DNA of 64,000 bases from Nocardiopsis ansamitocini (GTDB taxonomy: Bacteria; Actinomycetota; Actinomycetes; Streptosporangiales; Streptosporangiaceae): positions 104,336 through 168,335 of the forward strand of contig NZ_BSQG01000009.1 in assembly GCF_030268225.1 (NCBI RefSeq). Reading direction: 5' to 3'. A model generated the notes under the pieces. The model made no database searches. It was given only the letters and a program-made list of their open reading frames with translations, and was not told the DNA's origin. This document shows, piece by piece, positions 28,194-37,587 of this stretch (position 1 is the stretch's first letter; each line of letters begins with the position of its first letter). Made by a program: the position numbers and the translations under genes.

Positions 28194-29608
28194 GCAACCA
28201 GCATCAGGGAGGCCGCCCCGTTTGGGGCGGCCGTCCCGCCTCCCTCAAGGTCAATGTGTGGAAACTGCACAAGTACGTGGGCAAGCGCGCCACGACCTAC
28301 ACGGTGCGGTGGACCGTGGACGGCACGGAGTTCCGCGAGCCTTTCGGCACCCGGGCCGCAGCGACCGCCTACCAGGCGGAAATCGTCTCCGCCCGCCAGC
28401 GCGGCGAACCGTTCGACACCGCTTCGGGAAAGCCGCTTTCCTGGCTCAAGGAACAGAGGTCATGGCTGGAATTCGCCTGTTCCTACGTGGACATGAAATG
28501 GGAGACCGCCGCACCCAACTCACGGCGGTCGATCGCTGAAGCACTCACCGACGTGACCGAAGCCCTGTTGAGCACTGACCGAAGCATGCCGGATCGCTCC
28601 CTTCGCCGGGAGGTCCTTCGCGACTGGGCATTCAGCACGCGTCTGTGGGGCGACCCGTTGCCCGAACGGCTGAAACCGATTCTGCGGTGGTTGGAGCGCA
28701 ACACCGTGGACGTATCGGCGCTATCCGATCCGGTCCTGGCGCGGCGCTCTCTGGAACGGCTCTCGCGCAAGCTGGACGGCACACTCGCCGCCGCGAACAC
28801 GACCAAGCGCAAACGCATGGTCTTCAACAACACGCTCGAATACGCCTGTGAGATCGGCCTGTTGCCGGCCAATCCCATCAAGCACATCAGGTGGACCCGC
28901 GAACGAGCGGCACCCATGGTCAACCCGAACGTGGTCGTCAACGCCGCGCAGGCAAAGACCCTGTTGAAGAGCATCGGGGAACAGCCCGGGCACGGCCCCC
29001 GGGTCAAGGCGTTCTACGCCCTGCTGTACTACGCGGCTCTACGGCCGGAGGAGGCCATCTGTCTGGCACGGCCGAATCTGGAGCGCCTGCCCGATCAAGG
29101 GTGGGGCGAGATCGTCTTCTCGGAAGCGGAGCCCCGCGCCGGAACGAAGTACAACGACAGCCGGAAGTCTCGCCAGAAACGCCAGCTCAAGCACCGGGCG
29201 ACGGGAGAGGACCGCCGGGTTCCCGTCCACCCGGACTTGGTGGAGATCCTGCTCTGGCACGTGGAGGAGTTCAACATCGCGCCCGGTGGTCGGCTCTTCA
29301 TCGGCCCCCGGGGCGGTGTCCTGGCCGAATGGGCGTACCTGGGTTGTCTCGCCAAGGCACGAGAAGCCGCCTTCACTGCGGAGGAGGCGGCATCCCCTCT
29401 GGCGAAGGAGCCCTACGACCTCCGCCACGCGGCGGTGTCCACGTGGCTCAACGCAGGCGTTCCAGCGGCCCAGGTGGCCGATTGGGCCGGCCACTCCGTA
29501 GACGTCCTGCTCCGGGTCTACGCCAAGTGCGTGGCCGGTCAGCAGGCCGCCGCGCTGGATCGCATCCAGCGGTCCATGGAGGAGATGACCAGGGACGATG
29601 ACGACTGA
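28190..29608 (+). CDS. int: Tyrosine site-specific integrase
   Basis: This 472-residue integrase starts at GTG 28190, overlapping xis. The N-terminal arm-binding region (VNVWKLHKYVGKRATTYTVRW) and a core-binding SAM-like domain precede the catalytic domain. Catalytic residues are Arg285 (ALRPEEA), Arg412 in YDLRHAA (Tyr replaces the usual His two residues before it, common in this group), His435 (GHS) and the nucleophile Tyr444 (RVYAK). It catalyses recombination between attP and the tRNA-Ser(UGA) gene. Its 3' end lies 69 bp from attR, the usual position. All catalytic residues are present, so it should be active. Confidence 0.94.
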   Translation: MSNQHQGGRPVWGGRPASLKVNVWKLHKYVGKRATTYTVRWTVDGTEFREPFGTRAAATAYQAEIVSARQRGEPFDTASGKPLSWLKEQRSWLEFACSYVDMKWETAAPNSRRSIAEALTDVTEALLSTDRSMPDRSLRREVLRDWAFSTRLWGDPLPERLKPILRWLERNTVDVSALSDPVLARRSLERLSRKLDGTLAAANTTKRKRMVFNNTLEYACEIGLLPANPIKHIRWTRERAAPMVNPNVVVNAAQAKTLLKSIGEQPGHGPRVKAFYALLYYAALRPEEAICLARPNLERLPDQGWGEIVFSEAEPRAGTKYNDSRKSRQKRQLKHRATGEDRRVPVHPDLVEILLWHVEEFNIAPGGRLFIGPRGGVLAEWAYLGCLAKAREAAFTAEEAASPLAKEPYDLRHAAVSTWLNAGVPAAQVADWAGHSVDVLLRVYAKCVAGQQAAALDRIQRSMEEMTRDDDD

Positions 29609-29677
29609 ACTTTTCCGCTATTTCACCGTGAAGGCCCGTTGAGGGCCGCTGATAGCGGGTGACAACCGGACACCGAA

Positions 29678-29801
29678 AACGACTCAGGGCCGGTCTCGGA
29701 GACTTCCGAGACCGGCCCTGAGCTGCGTTTATACAGGTCTGCGGCGGAGGGTGTGGGATTTGAACCCACGAGGCCCCGTAAGGACCTAGCGGTTTTCAAG
29801 A
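29678..29801. repeat. attR: direct repeat restoring the tRNA-Ser 3' end
   Basis: The 124-bp match to 17656-17779 has two mismatches (29710 and 29741 region). It includes a copy of the terminator hairpin (29683-29722) and the tRNA 3' half, so insertion keeps the tRNA gene and its terminator intact. The element therefore supplies both the tRNA end and its transcription stop. Confidence 0.92.
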
Positions 29802-29832
29802 CCGCCGCACTCGGCCGCTATGCGAACCCTCC
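29745..29832 (-). tRNA. tRNA-Ser(UGA)
   Basis: The 88-nt gene folds into a cloverleaf. Acceptor GGAGGGT pairs with ACCCTCC, the anticodon arm is GCGGT-CTTGAAA-ACCGC with anticodon TGA, and there is a long serine-type variable arm and a GGGTTCAAATCCC T arm. The 3' CCA is not encoded. Its 3' half is the integration site of the adjacent element. Confidence 0.95.
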
Positions 29833-29892
29833 TGGGAGAAGGAGGTGAATCCCTCTCGCCAGAGATGTTAGCCCACGCGGGGCGGCCAGGTG

Positions 29893-29930
29893 TCCTCCCG
29901 GGTCGCACGGTACGGTCCGACCCGGGAGGA
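29893..29930 (-). terminator. Terminator downstream of the MinD-like gene
   Basis: A 13-bp perfect stem, TCCTCCCGGGTCG and its complement, with a 12-nt loop, lies just after the stop of the ATPase gene on the minus strand. Confidence 0.6.
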
Positions 29931-29934
29931 GACA

Positions 29935-31815
29935 TCAGCGCGGCCAGGCGAACGCCTCGCCGACGGTGGCCGCGAGTTCGAGGTAGGCGTGCCGGGTGGC
30001 CGGAGCGAGTTGGTCGAGGTCGACCTCCGCCCCCTCCTCCAGGTGGGAGTCCCACGGGACCTGCACCACTGCGCGGCAGCGCGATCCGAAGTGGTCCTCA
30101 AGGCGCTGCAGATCCACACTGGACTTGCCGCCGGTGCGCACCATGGACAGCACCACGACGGCACCGCGCACAAGGTAGCCGAACTCATGCGCCTCCAACC
30201 AGTCCAGCGTGGCCGAGGCGCTGCGCGCTCCGTCCACCGAAGGGGTGGAGACCAGCACGATCTGATCGGCCAGGCCCAGTACGCCCTTCATCGCCGAATG
30301 CAGCAACCCCGTCCCGCAGTCGGTCAACGTGATCGAGTAGAAGTGCTCCAGCAGCCGGCACACCTCGCGGTAGTCGGCCTCGCTGAACGCCTCCGAGACC
30401 GCAGGGTCACGATCGGATGCCAGGACCTCCAGCCTCGACGACGCCTGCGACGTGAACCCGCGGATATCGGCGTAGCGCTGGATCAGTTCCTTCTCGTTGA
30501 GCAGGTCCCGAATGGTCGCCGCAGTCTCCAACCGCAGCTTGTCCGACAGGGTTCCGCGGTCAGGGTTGGCGTCCACCGCCAACACCCGGTCTCCGCGCAG
30601 CGACGCCAGCGTCGACCCCAGTGCCACACTCGTGGTGGTCTTGCCGACGCCTCCCTTCAGGCTCAGCACCGCCACTCGGTGGTGCCCGCCCGCCACGTGC
30701 GTGCGTGCCCGCGCCATGAGCTCGCGCCGGCGCAGTTCGGCCGGGGACTCTCCCGGGTGAACGAGGCCGAACGTCGCCGAGTGCAACGCCTTGCGCCACC
30801 CTGCGCTGGGGGGCTGGCGGCGTCCCCGGACCAGAGTGTCGGCCTTGAGCGCCTCGGCGGTCTCGGGCAGCCTCGGACGCGGATCGAACCCCGGCTGTTC
30901 GACCGGAGCATGGTCCGTTCCCCGCCCGGGCCCGGTCGGGGAACGCCCCGGCCCGGTCTGCGGACGCTGCTCGGGTCCGGGCGGGGAGAGCACGCCGTCC
31001 CGATCGGAGGGCGGCACACGGGGGGCTTCCTGTACGGGCTCGGGCTTCTGCGGAGCCTGCCGCGGAGGGCCCGCGGACTCTACGTGCTGGACAGGGGGTT
31101 TCGGCCCGTCTTGCTGCTCGACCCGTTGCGGTGGTGCAGGCGGCGGGGGAGGAGTTGCGCTCCAATCCGTTACCGGAGGCTGCTGGCCCGGTGACGTCGA
31201 CGTCCGGGGGCTGCCGGCCTTGGGCAGCCGGTAGGGCTGGGCGTCCAGGGGCGGCAGCGGTTCGGGTTCGGGGAGTTCATCGGACCAGGGCTCGGGTGCC
31301 GGCCGTGCCTGGTTGCGGGCATGCCCGCCGCCGTCGGACTCGTCGACCGCCGACGACGCCCCCCGTCCGTTCGGCGGCAGCGGGATGACGTCGGGCGGTT
31401 GCTCCAAGGGAAAAGGTTTTTCGGCCGGTGCCGGGGGCCGGGGACGCTGCTCGGGTGCGGGATGCTCCTGCCGCGGAGGCTGGAGCGGGGGCGGCGGCAG
31501 CGGGACCGGATCACCGGTCGGCGCGGGCGGGGCGACGTTGGGCTGGGACTGGGATTCGGACGGGGGCCGGGCCGGGGGCGGCGGGGGAAACGCGCCCGAC
31601 CGGTCGCTGTTCGGCTGTGCGTAGGGCGGCGGCGGGGCGATGGGGCCCGAGTCGAACCCGTCTCCGAACCACTGGTCGGCGGGCGAGGGCTGTTGCCCCT
31701 CCGCAGGCTCGGTGCCCTCCTCACGGGCGGTGCCGGCTTCGGGCGCGTCGTCGTATTCCCGACGCAGCGGACGAGCACCGGCATGCTCCGAACCGTCGTG
31801 CTCTCTGTATGCCAC
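29935..31815 (-). CDS. MinD/ParA-type ATPase with long proline-rich N-terminus
   Basis: This 626-residue protein has two halves. Residues 1-340 are Pro/Gln/Glu-rich and disordered (PPPPYAQP, PPPPPARPP). Residues 370-620 form a deviant-Walker ATPase with VLSLKGGVGKTTTSVALG near 385, DANPDRGTLSD, and a TDCGTGLLHSAM switch-like segment. This architecture matches actinobacterial MinD/ParA proteins linked to ESX/type VII secretion (EspI-like) or to polar positioning. No ESX gene is adjacent, so the process served is unknown. It follows tRNA-Ser on the same strand and has its own terminator. Confidence 0.87.
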   Translation of the reverse strand: MAYREHDGSEHAGARPLRREYDDAPEAGTAREEGTEPAEGQQPSPADQWFGDGFDSGPIAPPPPYAQPNSDRSGAFPPPPPARPPSESQSQPNVAPPAPTGDPVPLPPPPLQPPRQEHPAPEQRPRPPAPAEKPFPLEQPPDVIPLPPNGRGASSAVDESDGGGHARNQARPAPEPWSDELPEPEPLPPLDAQPYRLPKAGSPRTSTSPGQQPPVTDWSATPPPPPAPPQRVEQQDGPKPPVQHVESAGPPRQAPQKPEPVQEAPRVPPSDRDGVLSPPGPEQRPQTGPGRSPTGPGRGTDHAPVEQPGFDPRPRLPETAEALKADTLVRGRRQPPSAGWRKALHSATFGLVHPGESPAELRRRELMARARTHVAGGHHRVAVLSLKGGVGKTTTSVALGSTLASLRGDRVLAVDANPDRGTLSDKLRLETAATIRDLLNEKELIQRYADIRGFTSQASSRLEVLASDRDPAVSEAFSEADYREVCRLLEHFYSITLTDCGTGLLHSAMKGVLGLADQIVLVSTPSVDGARSASATLDWLEAHEFGYLVRGAVVVLSMVRTGGKSSVDLQRLEDHFGSRCRAVVQVPWDSHLEEGAEVDLDQLAPATRHAYLELAATVGEAFAWPR

Positions 31816-32023
31816 CGCGGTTCTCCTCAGGACGCTTCAAGGACCAACTGTACGAACGTCTTCATTGACGACCGGCCGGGCCTCTCACCCTGGCCACATC
31901 GGACAGTCGAGTCAACAACGATAAAACTACCGGTCAAGGAATGAGAAGAGGATCAGCGGCGGCGATCGCCCCTGCAAGCACGTGAACCGGTGTGGAGCGT
32001 CTCGACTGGGTAGCGTCATGGGC

Positions 32024-33010
32024 ATGCGAGCGATTGTGATCAGAGAGCCCGGTGGTCCCGACACTCTCGATTGGGCCGAGGTCCCCGATCCCGAGCCCGG
32101 CCGGGGGGAGGTCGTCGTCGACGTCACGGCAACCGCCGCGAACCGGGCCGACATCAGTCAGCGTGAAGGCAACTATCCGCCACCGCCCGGCGCCTCGCCC
32201 TACCCGGGTCTGGAATGCTCTGGTCGGATCAACGCGCTGGGCCCCGGAACCGAGGGCTCCGGCTGGCGGGTGGGCGACGAGGTATGCGCCCTGCTCAGCG
32301 GGGGTGGCTACGCCGAGCGAGTCGCTGTTCCCGTCGGCCAACTGCTGCCGGTGCCGGCAGGGGTGGACGCGGTACACGCCGCGGCACTGCCGGAGGTGGC
32401 GTGCACCGTCTGGTCCAATCTGTTCATGACGGCCGGTCTCACCAGCGGCGACAGCGTCCTGGTGCACGGCGGCGGCAGTGGGGTCGGGACCTTCGCGATC
32501 CAGCTCGCGCATGCGCGCGGCGCGCGAGTGCTCACTACAGCGGGCAGTCCCGAGAAATTGGCGCGCTGCCGCGAACTCGGCGCCGACGTGGGGATCGATT
32601 ACCACACGGAGGACTTCGCCGCCCGGGTCAAGGAGGAGACCGGCGGCGCGGGGGTGGACGTCGTCCTGGACATCATGGGCGGCGCCTACCTGGACGCGAA
32701 CGTGCGCTCGCTCGCGGTCGGCGGCCGACTCGTGGTCATCGGGCTGATGGGGGGCGCCAAGGCGGAGCTCAACTTGGGCAGGATGCTGGTCAAACGGCTG
32801 TCCGTGCACGCCACTTCCCTGCGCTCGCGCAGGCCGCAGGAGAAGGCCGCCATCGTCGCCGAAGTGGCCCAACAGGTATGGCCCCTGATCGAGAAGGGGG
32901 CGATCCGGCCTATCGTGGACCGCACAGTTCCCCTTCGAGAGGCGGCACAGGCGCACCGCATCATGGAGTCGAGTGAACACGTGGGAAAGATCGTGCTCAC
33001 CGCCCGGTGA
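32024..33010 (+). CDS. NAD(P)H-quinone oxidoreductase, PIG3/zeta-crystallin type
   Basis: This 328-residue zinc-free medium-chain reductase starts at ATG 32024 (MRAIVIREPGGPDTL); ATG 32018 is an alternative. NRADISQREGNYPPPPGASPY and GLECSGRI are typical of PIG3-type quinone reductases. The cofactor fold VLVHGGGSGVGTFAIQLAHARG is near residue 147, followed by GVDVVLDIMGG. It transfers electrons from NAD(P)H to quinones. It is divergent from the MinD-like gene and lies 50 bp before bpa. Confidence 0.9.
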   Translation: MRAIVIREPGGPDTLDWAEVPDPEPGRGEVVVDVTATAANRADISQREGNYPPPPGASPYPGLECSGRINALGPGTEGSGWRVGDEVCALLSGGGYAERVAVPVGQLLPVPAGVDAVHAAALPEVACTVWSNLFMTAGLTSGDSVLVHGGGSGVGTFAIQLAHARGARVLTTAGSPEKLARCRELGADVGIDYHTEDFAARVKEETGGAGVDVVLDIMGGAYLDANVRSLAVGGRLVVIGLMGGAKAELNLGRMLVKRLSVHATSLRSRRPQEKAAIVAEVAQQVWPLIEKGAIRPIVDRTVPLREAAQAHRIMESSEHVGKIVLTAR

Positions 33011-33060
33011 TCGTCCAGGTCGCAATCCGCCCATTCGCGCACAGCCGCAAGGTGAGAGTA

Positions 33061-33615
33061 ATGAACAACGGATACCGCAACGAAGAAGAGCAGCCGCAGG
33101 TCCTGGTGCTGGGGCCGAACGGGTCGGCGGACGAGAACGAGGACGGCTCCGGCCAGGAACCCGAGGAACGCCCGATCACCGAGATGGTCGAGCAGCCCGC
33201 GAAGGTCATGCGGATCGGCAGCATGATCCGTCAGCTCCTCGAAGAGGTCAAGGCAGCCCCGCTGGACGAAGCCAGCCGGGTACGCCTCAAGGAGATCCAC
33301 TCCAGTTCGATAAAGGAGCTGGAGGACGGCCTGGCACCGGAGCTGGTGAGCGAGCTGGAGCGGTTGTCCCTTCCGTTCACCGAGGGATCGACCCCCAGTG
33401 ACGCCGAGCTTCGTATCGCCCAGGCACAGCTGGTGGGGTGGCTCGAAGGACTCTTCCACGGCATCCAGACCACGCTGTTCGCCCAGCAGATGGCGGCCCG
33501 CGCGCAGTTGGAGAACATGCGCAAGGCGCTTCCCGCGGGTATGGCGCCGGGTGGCCCCGAGGACGAGGTGCTGGGCGGCCGCTTGCCGGGTGGAGGGTCG
33601 GGCCCCTACCTGTAG
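33061..33615 (+). CDS. bpa: Bacterial proteasome activator
   Basis: This 184-residue protein is homologous to Bpa (PafE) of mycobacteria, an ATP-independent ring that opens the 20S proteasome for unfolded proteins. The helical core is visible (PAKVMRIGSMIRQLLEEVKAA; LKEIHSSSIKELEDGLAPELV; LRIAQAQLVGWLEGLFHGIQT). The C-terminus reads GGGSGPYL. Mycobacterial Bpa ends in GQYL, so the penultimate-motif Gln is Pro here while the terminal Tyr-Leu that docks in the proteasome pocket is kept. It starts at ATG 33061. The proteasome genes are not in the window. Confidence 0.9.
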   Translation: MNNGYRNEEEQPQVLVLGPNGSADENEDGSGQEPEERPITEMVEQPAKVMRIGSMIRQLLEEVKAAPLDEASRVRLKEIHSSSIKELEDGLAPELVSELERLSLPFTEGSTPSDAELRIAQAQLVGWLEGLFHGIQTTLFAQQMAARAQLENMRKALPAGMAPGGPEDEVLGGRLPGGGSGPYL

Positions 33616-33623
33616 GGGCAACG

Positions 33624-33664
33624 ACGACGGCGCCGGCCTCTTCGCGAGGGGCCGGCGCCGTCGT
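33624..33664. terminator. Bidirectional terminator between bpa and serS
   Basis: A 15-bp perfect stem (ACGACGGCGCCGGCC and complement) with an 11-nt loop lies between the two convergent genes and can serve both. Confidence 0.75.
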
Positions 33665-33669
33665 TTCGG

Positions 33670-34935
33670 CTATTTCTTGACGGGCTCCAGTACGTCCCGG
33701 CCCACGAAGGGACGCAGCGCCTCGGGGACCACTACGGAACCGTCCTCGCGCTGGTGGTTCTCCAGGATGGCCACGATCCAACGGGTGGTGGCCAGCGTCC
33801 CGTTGAGGGTGGCGGCGAACCGGGGGCGTCCCTCGGCGTCGCGGTAGCGGATGTTCAACCGCCGTGCTTGGAAGTCGGTGCAGTTGGAGGTGGAGGTGAG
33901 CTCCCGGTAGCGGCCCTGGGTGGGCACCCACGCCTCGCAGTCGAACTTGCGTGCCGCGCTCGTACCGAGGTCGCCACCGGCGATGTCGACCACCCGGTAG
34001 GGCAGCTCCAGCTTGTCGAGCATCTCGCGTTCCCAGGCGAGCAGCCGCTGGTGCTCTTCGTGTGCCTGGTCGGGATGGGTGTAGACGAACATCTCGACCT
34101 TGTTGAACTGGTGGACCCGGATGATGCCGCGGGTGTCCTTGCCGTAGGAGCCCGCCTCGCGGCGGAAGCACGACGACCAGCCGACGTAGCGGCTGGGCAG
34201 CGCGTCCGGGGCCAGGATCTCCCCCGCGTGGTACCCGGCCATGGGGACCTCGGAGGTCCCCACCAGGTAGAGGTCGTCGGCGGGCAGGTGGTAGACCTCC
34301 GCGGAGTGCTCACCGAGGAAGCCGGTGCCCTCCATGGTCTCGGGCTTGACCAGAACCGGGGGGATCATCGGGGTGAAACCTGCGGAGACGGCCTGCTGCA
34401 TGGCCATGTTGAGCAGACCGAGTTCCAGCATCGCGCCGACGCCGGTCAGGAAGTAGAAACGCGCACCCGACACCTTCGCGCCGCGGTCCATGTCGATGGC
34501 GCCGAGCATCTCGCCCAGTTCGAGGTGGTCGCGGGGGGTGAAGTCGAAATCGCGCGGGGTACCGACCTCCTCGACGACGACGAAATCGTCCACACCGCCC
34601 TCGGGCGCGCCTTCCTCCACCAGGTTGGGGACCGCGGTCAACAACGCCACCAGTTCGCCCGAGAGCGCCTCTGTCTCGGCCTCGGCCGTCTTGACGTCGT
34701 TGGACAGCGCCTTGGCACGCTCCAGCAGGGGGGCGCGCTCCTCGGCAGAGGCCCGGGACACGGACTTGCCCATGCTCTTCTGCTCGGCGCGCAGCGACTC
34801 GAAGCGCGTGAGCGCGGCGCGGTGCCGCGAGTCCAGGTCGAGCAGGCGGTCGACGACGGAGTCGTCTTCGCCGCGGGCCCGCTGCGAGGCGCGCAGGCGG
34901 TCAGGGTCATCCCGAAGAGCACGAAGGTCGATCAC
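33670..34935 (-). CDS. serS: Seryl-tRNA synthetase
   Basis: This 421-residue class II synthetase charges tRNA-Ser with serine in the cytoplasm. It has the N-terminal coiled-coil arm that recognises the tRNA long arm (about residues 30-100, [20 protein letters not shown]). Class II motif 2 is [23 protein letters not shown] and motif 3 is [19 protein letters not shown]. It starts [15 protein letters not shown] at ATG 34935. Length and motifs are normal. Confidence 0.97.
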   Translation of the reverse strand: MIDLRALRDDPDRLRASQRARGEDDSVVDRLLDLDSRHRAALTRFESLRAEQKSMGKSVSRASAEERAPLLERAKALSNDVKTAEAETEALSGELVALLTAVPNLVEEGAPEGGVDDFVVVEEVGTPRDFDFTPRDHLELGEMLGAIDMDRGAKVSGARFYFLTGVGAMLELGLLNMAMQQAVSAGFTPMIPPVLVKPETMEGTGFLGEHSAEVYHLPADDLYLVGTSEVPMAGYHAGEILAPDALPSRYVGWSSCFRREAGSYGKDTRGIIRVHQFNKVEMFVYTHPDQAHEEHQRLLAWEREMLDKLELPYRVVDIAGGDLGTSAARKFDCEAWVPTQGRYRELTSTSNCTDFQARRLNIRYRDAEGRPRFAATLNGTLATTRWIVAILENHQREDGSVVVPEALRPFVGRDVLEPVKK

Positions 34936-35106
34936 CTGAGCAGGCTACCGGGCATGCGCCACCCGGGGCACCTCGTATTCCCGCCCTCCTCGTCCCCGAT
35001 GGCCGGATCAGGTCCGTGGGGCGGGGAACGGTCGGCGCGGGGAGGTCGTCGAAAGAAGTCCCGGAAGCAGCGTCATAGATCCGGGGACGCTCCGTTGGAG
35101 CGGTTA

Positions 35107-35140
35107 CCGGTCGGGCCCCAGAGGGGGCGGGCCCGACCGG
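35107..35140. terminator. GC-rich hairpin upstream of small ORF
   Basis: A 12-bp perfect stem, CCGGTCGGGCCC and its complement, with a 10-nt loop. It lies between the serS start and the 56-residue ORF, 50 bp before the latter. It could be a terminator or a structured leader. Confidence 0.4.
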
Positions 35141-35189
35141 AGAGGGCAGAACCGCCGTTGAGGCGGGGTGGGAAACGGGGGGAACGAGA

Positions 35190-35360
35190 ATGGCCAGCAC
35201 CTGGCTGACGAAGCCGCTGGGATCGATGACCGCCAATGAACTGGCGGAGGCGCTGGCGGTCCTGGAGCGGACCGCGCCCGACGACACCGCGCTGAGAACC
35301 GCGCTGAGGCGCGAGCTGTCCAGAGCGGCCGGGGAGGACTGGATGTTCGACGTCGCCTGA
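35190..35360 (+). CDS. Small hypothetical protein (56 residues)
   Basis: ATG 35190 is preceded by GGGGGGAACGAGA, an acceptable ribosome site. The product, MASTWLTKPLGSMTANELAE followed by a helical stretch (ALAVLERTAPDDTALRTAL) and ending GEDWMFDVA, is amphipathic helical with no recognised family. Codon third positions are GC-rich as in neighbouring genes, which supports coding. It lies between serS and a long non-coding stretch. Confidence 0.5.
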   Translation: MASTWLTKPLGSMTANELAEALAVLERTAPDDTALRTALRRELSRAAGEDWMFDVA

Positions 35361-35901
35361 CCGTCCTTCGTTCCCGTCGGGTATGCGGCCGAGTTTCCTG
35401 ACGTCCGGGTCAACACGGGCGAGGTCGCCGGGCCCATTCATAGCGGCGCATCGGGCGTGCGACGGCCCGGCCGGTGTGCCCCAGGCCCGAGCGGCCACCG
35501 GTATGGGCAGGCCCCACCAGCGGAGGAGGCGGCGTTCGCCCCGGGACGGGGTCCGAGCGGGTGATCGGCGTGGGCGGCCGGGTTTGTCGGGCTCCAGTGA
35601 GGCTGCCGACGTGGGTCAGGCGCGTTGGCGTGGGCGGCGGGGTGCCCAGAGCCTTCCGGTTCGGTGGAACTGTCGCAATCCACACCGACGTCGAAGGCCC
35701 CTTCGCACGTGCCACCCGGGCCGGGTGGCACCAACCTCAATGGTCAGCGCACTGGGTCGTTCTTCGTCGTTGGGACGCTCGGCGTGGCCCCATCCAGTCG
35801 CCCAATTGGCGTCCATGATCCCAACCTCCATACTGATAATATCATCATTACTGATTTTTACCCACGAATGTGGGATGTGCCTGCCCTTGGAGAGACCGGT
35901 C
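35361..35901. other. 540-bp intergenic region with AT-rich promoter-like end
   Basis: No gene is recognised. The last 80 bp before the amidohydrolase are unusually AT-rich and hold a perfect dyad TGATAATATCA at 35834-35844, followed by ATCATTACTGAT. This is a likely promoter/operator zone. The GC-rich remainder shows only weak repeats of GGCGTGGGCGG type. Confidence 0.4.
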
Positions 35902-37587
35902 ATGGATAAGCGAGAAGTTGGCGACGCATCCGAGGGGCCTGGCGAGGCCGTGGAGGAGGCTTCGGACGAGGCCGCGGAGCGAGGCGGGCGCACTCACTCG
36001 ACACGGCGGTCCTTTTTGAAGCGGGTGGGCAAGGGCGTGCTACTCGTGAGCGCGGGCGCCGTCGGCGGGCAGGCCGTGGGGCCTCTCCTGCGACCGACGG
36101 AGCCGGGGCGGGTGGAGTTCCCGACCGCGGGCCCGGTTCGCATCGACGATGTGACGGTCGTCGACCCCCTGGATGGAACCCTTGCCGCGGGGATGTCGAT
36201 CCTGGTTCGTGGCGGACAGGTCGAGTCGGTGGTGCCGACGGAAACGGTCCGGGCCGAGAGGGGCGTACGTGTGGTCGCCGGGGCGGGACGGTTCGCCGTA
36301 CCGGGTTTCAACGACATGCACACTCACGCGTTACAGGCGGACCGCCCGGCGTTGGCGCTGGCGACGATGCTCGCCGAGGGGGTCACGGGGATGCGGCAGA
36401 TGGAGGGCTCGGCGGAGATGCTGCGGCACCGGGCCGAACAGCGTCTGTCCTTGACACCGCGGGCGCCTGGGCTGCTGGCCATGCCGGGAGAATTGCTGTT
36501 GCCCTTCAACGCGCTGTCGGCCGAGGAGGCCCGCAGTGAGGTCGCTCGGCAGTGGGACCAGGGCGCGGACTTCATCAAGATGATCATGACGGAGCGGGAG
36601 GCGTTCTTCGCCGCGGTGCACGCAGCGCACGAGCACGGGCTGCGTATCGCCGGACATCTGCCGCCGTCGGTCAAGATCGACGAGGCGGCCAGAGCAGGGT
36701 TCGACTGCGTCGAACACCTTGGCACGAGCACCAACGTGTGGATCTCCTGTTCCCGGGACGCGGACGCCCTCTGGGAGGAGAAGGCCGCCGGCCTGTCGGA
36801 GCCTTCCTGGGTGGCCGGGCTGCCCTACGCCGGTGACATCTACATGGCGGCGATGAAAGGGGCTCTGACCGGAAACGCCTCCAATACCGCGAGCGAAGAG
36901 GACCTTCGTCTACTCGCCCGCGCTTTCGACAGCTTCGACCAGGACCGTGCGCGGGACTTGGCCGCGGTCTTCGTCGAGAACGGCACGTGGCAGTGCCCGA
37001 CGCTGGTCCGCCTCCGTTCGAAGTATCTCGCTGACGACACCGTCTACCGGGACGACCCGTGGTTGAAGACCATGACCGTCGAAGCCCGGGAAGAGTACCT
37101 GTCCACCGTGGACGAGTTCGCGGCGCTTCCCGCCAGCACCCGGGAGACGTTCCGCCGCTATTACGAACACGCTGTCGAGACAGTGGGCATCTGGCATCAG
37201 GCGGGCGTGCCCATCCTCGCCGGGGCCGACGGTGCCGGCCGCGGTGTGGGGAGCTCGATCCAGCTCGAGTTCCGGGAGCTGGCCAAGGCCGGGCTCTCAC
37301 CGCTGGAGGTGTTGCGATCGGCGACGACCGCCCCGGCGCGCTATCTTGACCGCACCGGCCAGATGGGACGAATCGCGGCAGGGATGGACGCCGACCTGGT
37401 ACTGCTCGACGCGGACCCGCTCGCGTCTGTGGAGAACCTGGCCTCGATCTCGCTCGTCGTGCGCGCCGGGCACCCTTTCACCGCGGACGAGCTCGCGAAC
37501 CACATCGACGAGTTGGCGGACCAGGACATCGACCGGTCCGCGCTCAACATCCCGGCGATGTCCCTCGACGGCTGCTGTTCCCGGTAG
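35902..37587 (+). CDS. Tat-exported amidohydrolase (imidazolonepropionase-like)
   Basis: This 561-residue protein starts at ATG 35902 with GGAGAG upstream. A twin-arginine signal lies at residues 34-60 (TRRSFLKRVGKGVLLVSAGAV), after a 33-residue acidic prefix. The mature enzyme has the amidohydrolase metal-site motif GFNDMHTHALQ near 137. DFIKMIMTE supplies the bridging-lysine region, with later histidines in GLRIAGHLPPS and DCVEHLGTS and the aspartate in PILAGADGAG. It probably hydrolyses a cyclic amide or prolidase-like substrate outside the membrane. The identity of the substrate is unknown. The TetR gene downstream is convergent. Confidence 0.87.
   Translation: MDKREVGDASEGPGEAVEEASDEAAERGGRTHSTRRSFLKRVGKGVLLVSAGAVGGQAVGPLLRPTEPGRVEFPTAGPVRIDDVTVVDPLDGTLAAGMSILVRGGQVESVVPTETVRAERGVRVVAGAGRFAVPGFNDMHTHALQADRPALALATMLAEGVTGMRQMEGSAEMLRHRAEQRLSLTPRAPGLLAMPGELLLPFNALSAEEARSEVARQWDQGADFIKMIMTEREAFFAAVHAAHEHGLRIAGHLPPSVKIDEAARAGFDCVEHLGTSTNVWISCSRDADALWEEKAAGLSEPSWVAGLPYAGDIYMAAMKGALTGNASNTASEEDLRLLARAFDSFDQDRARDLAAVFVENGTWQCPTLVRLRSKYLADDTVYRDDPWLKTMTVEAREEYLSTVDEFAALPASTRETFRRYYEHAVETVGIWHQAGVPILAGADGAGRGVGSSIQLEFRELAKAGLSPLEVLRSATTAPARYLDRTGQMGRIAAGMDADLVLLDADPLASVENLASISLVVRAGHPFTADELANHIDELADQDIDRSALNIPAMSLDGCCSR

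Larger units (their letters stand above)
17656..29801. mobile_element. Integrative and conjugative element (AICE) in tRNA-Ser(UGA)
   Basis: A 12,022-bp unit is bounded by 124-bp direct repeats at 17656-17779 and 29678-29801. Inside are all modules of an actinomycete integrative and conjugative element: tyrosine integrase and excisionase beside attR, a replication gene, an FtsK-like TraB with an overlapping operon of small transfer/spread genes, and a GntR repressor. Cargo is limited to a HEPN-like gene and a HAD phosphatase gene of lower GC. No gene is visibly broken, so the element could be able to excise. The order is att, octamer array, cargo, gntR, whiB, spread genes, traB, rep, xis, int, att. 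Confidence 0.93.
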
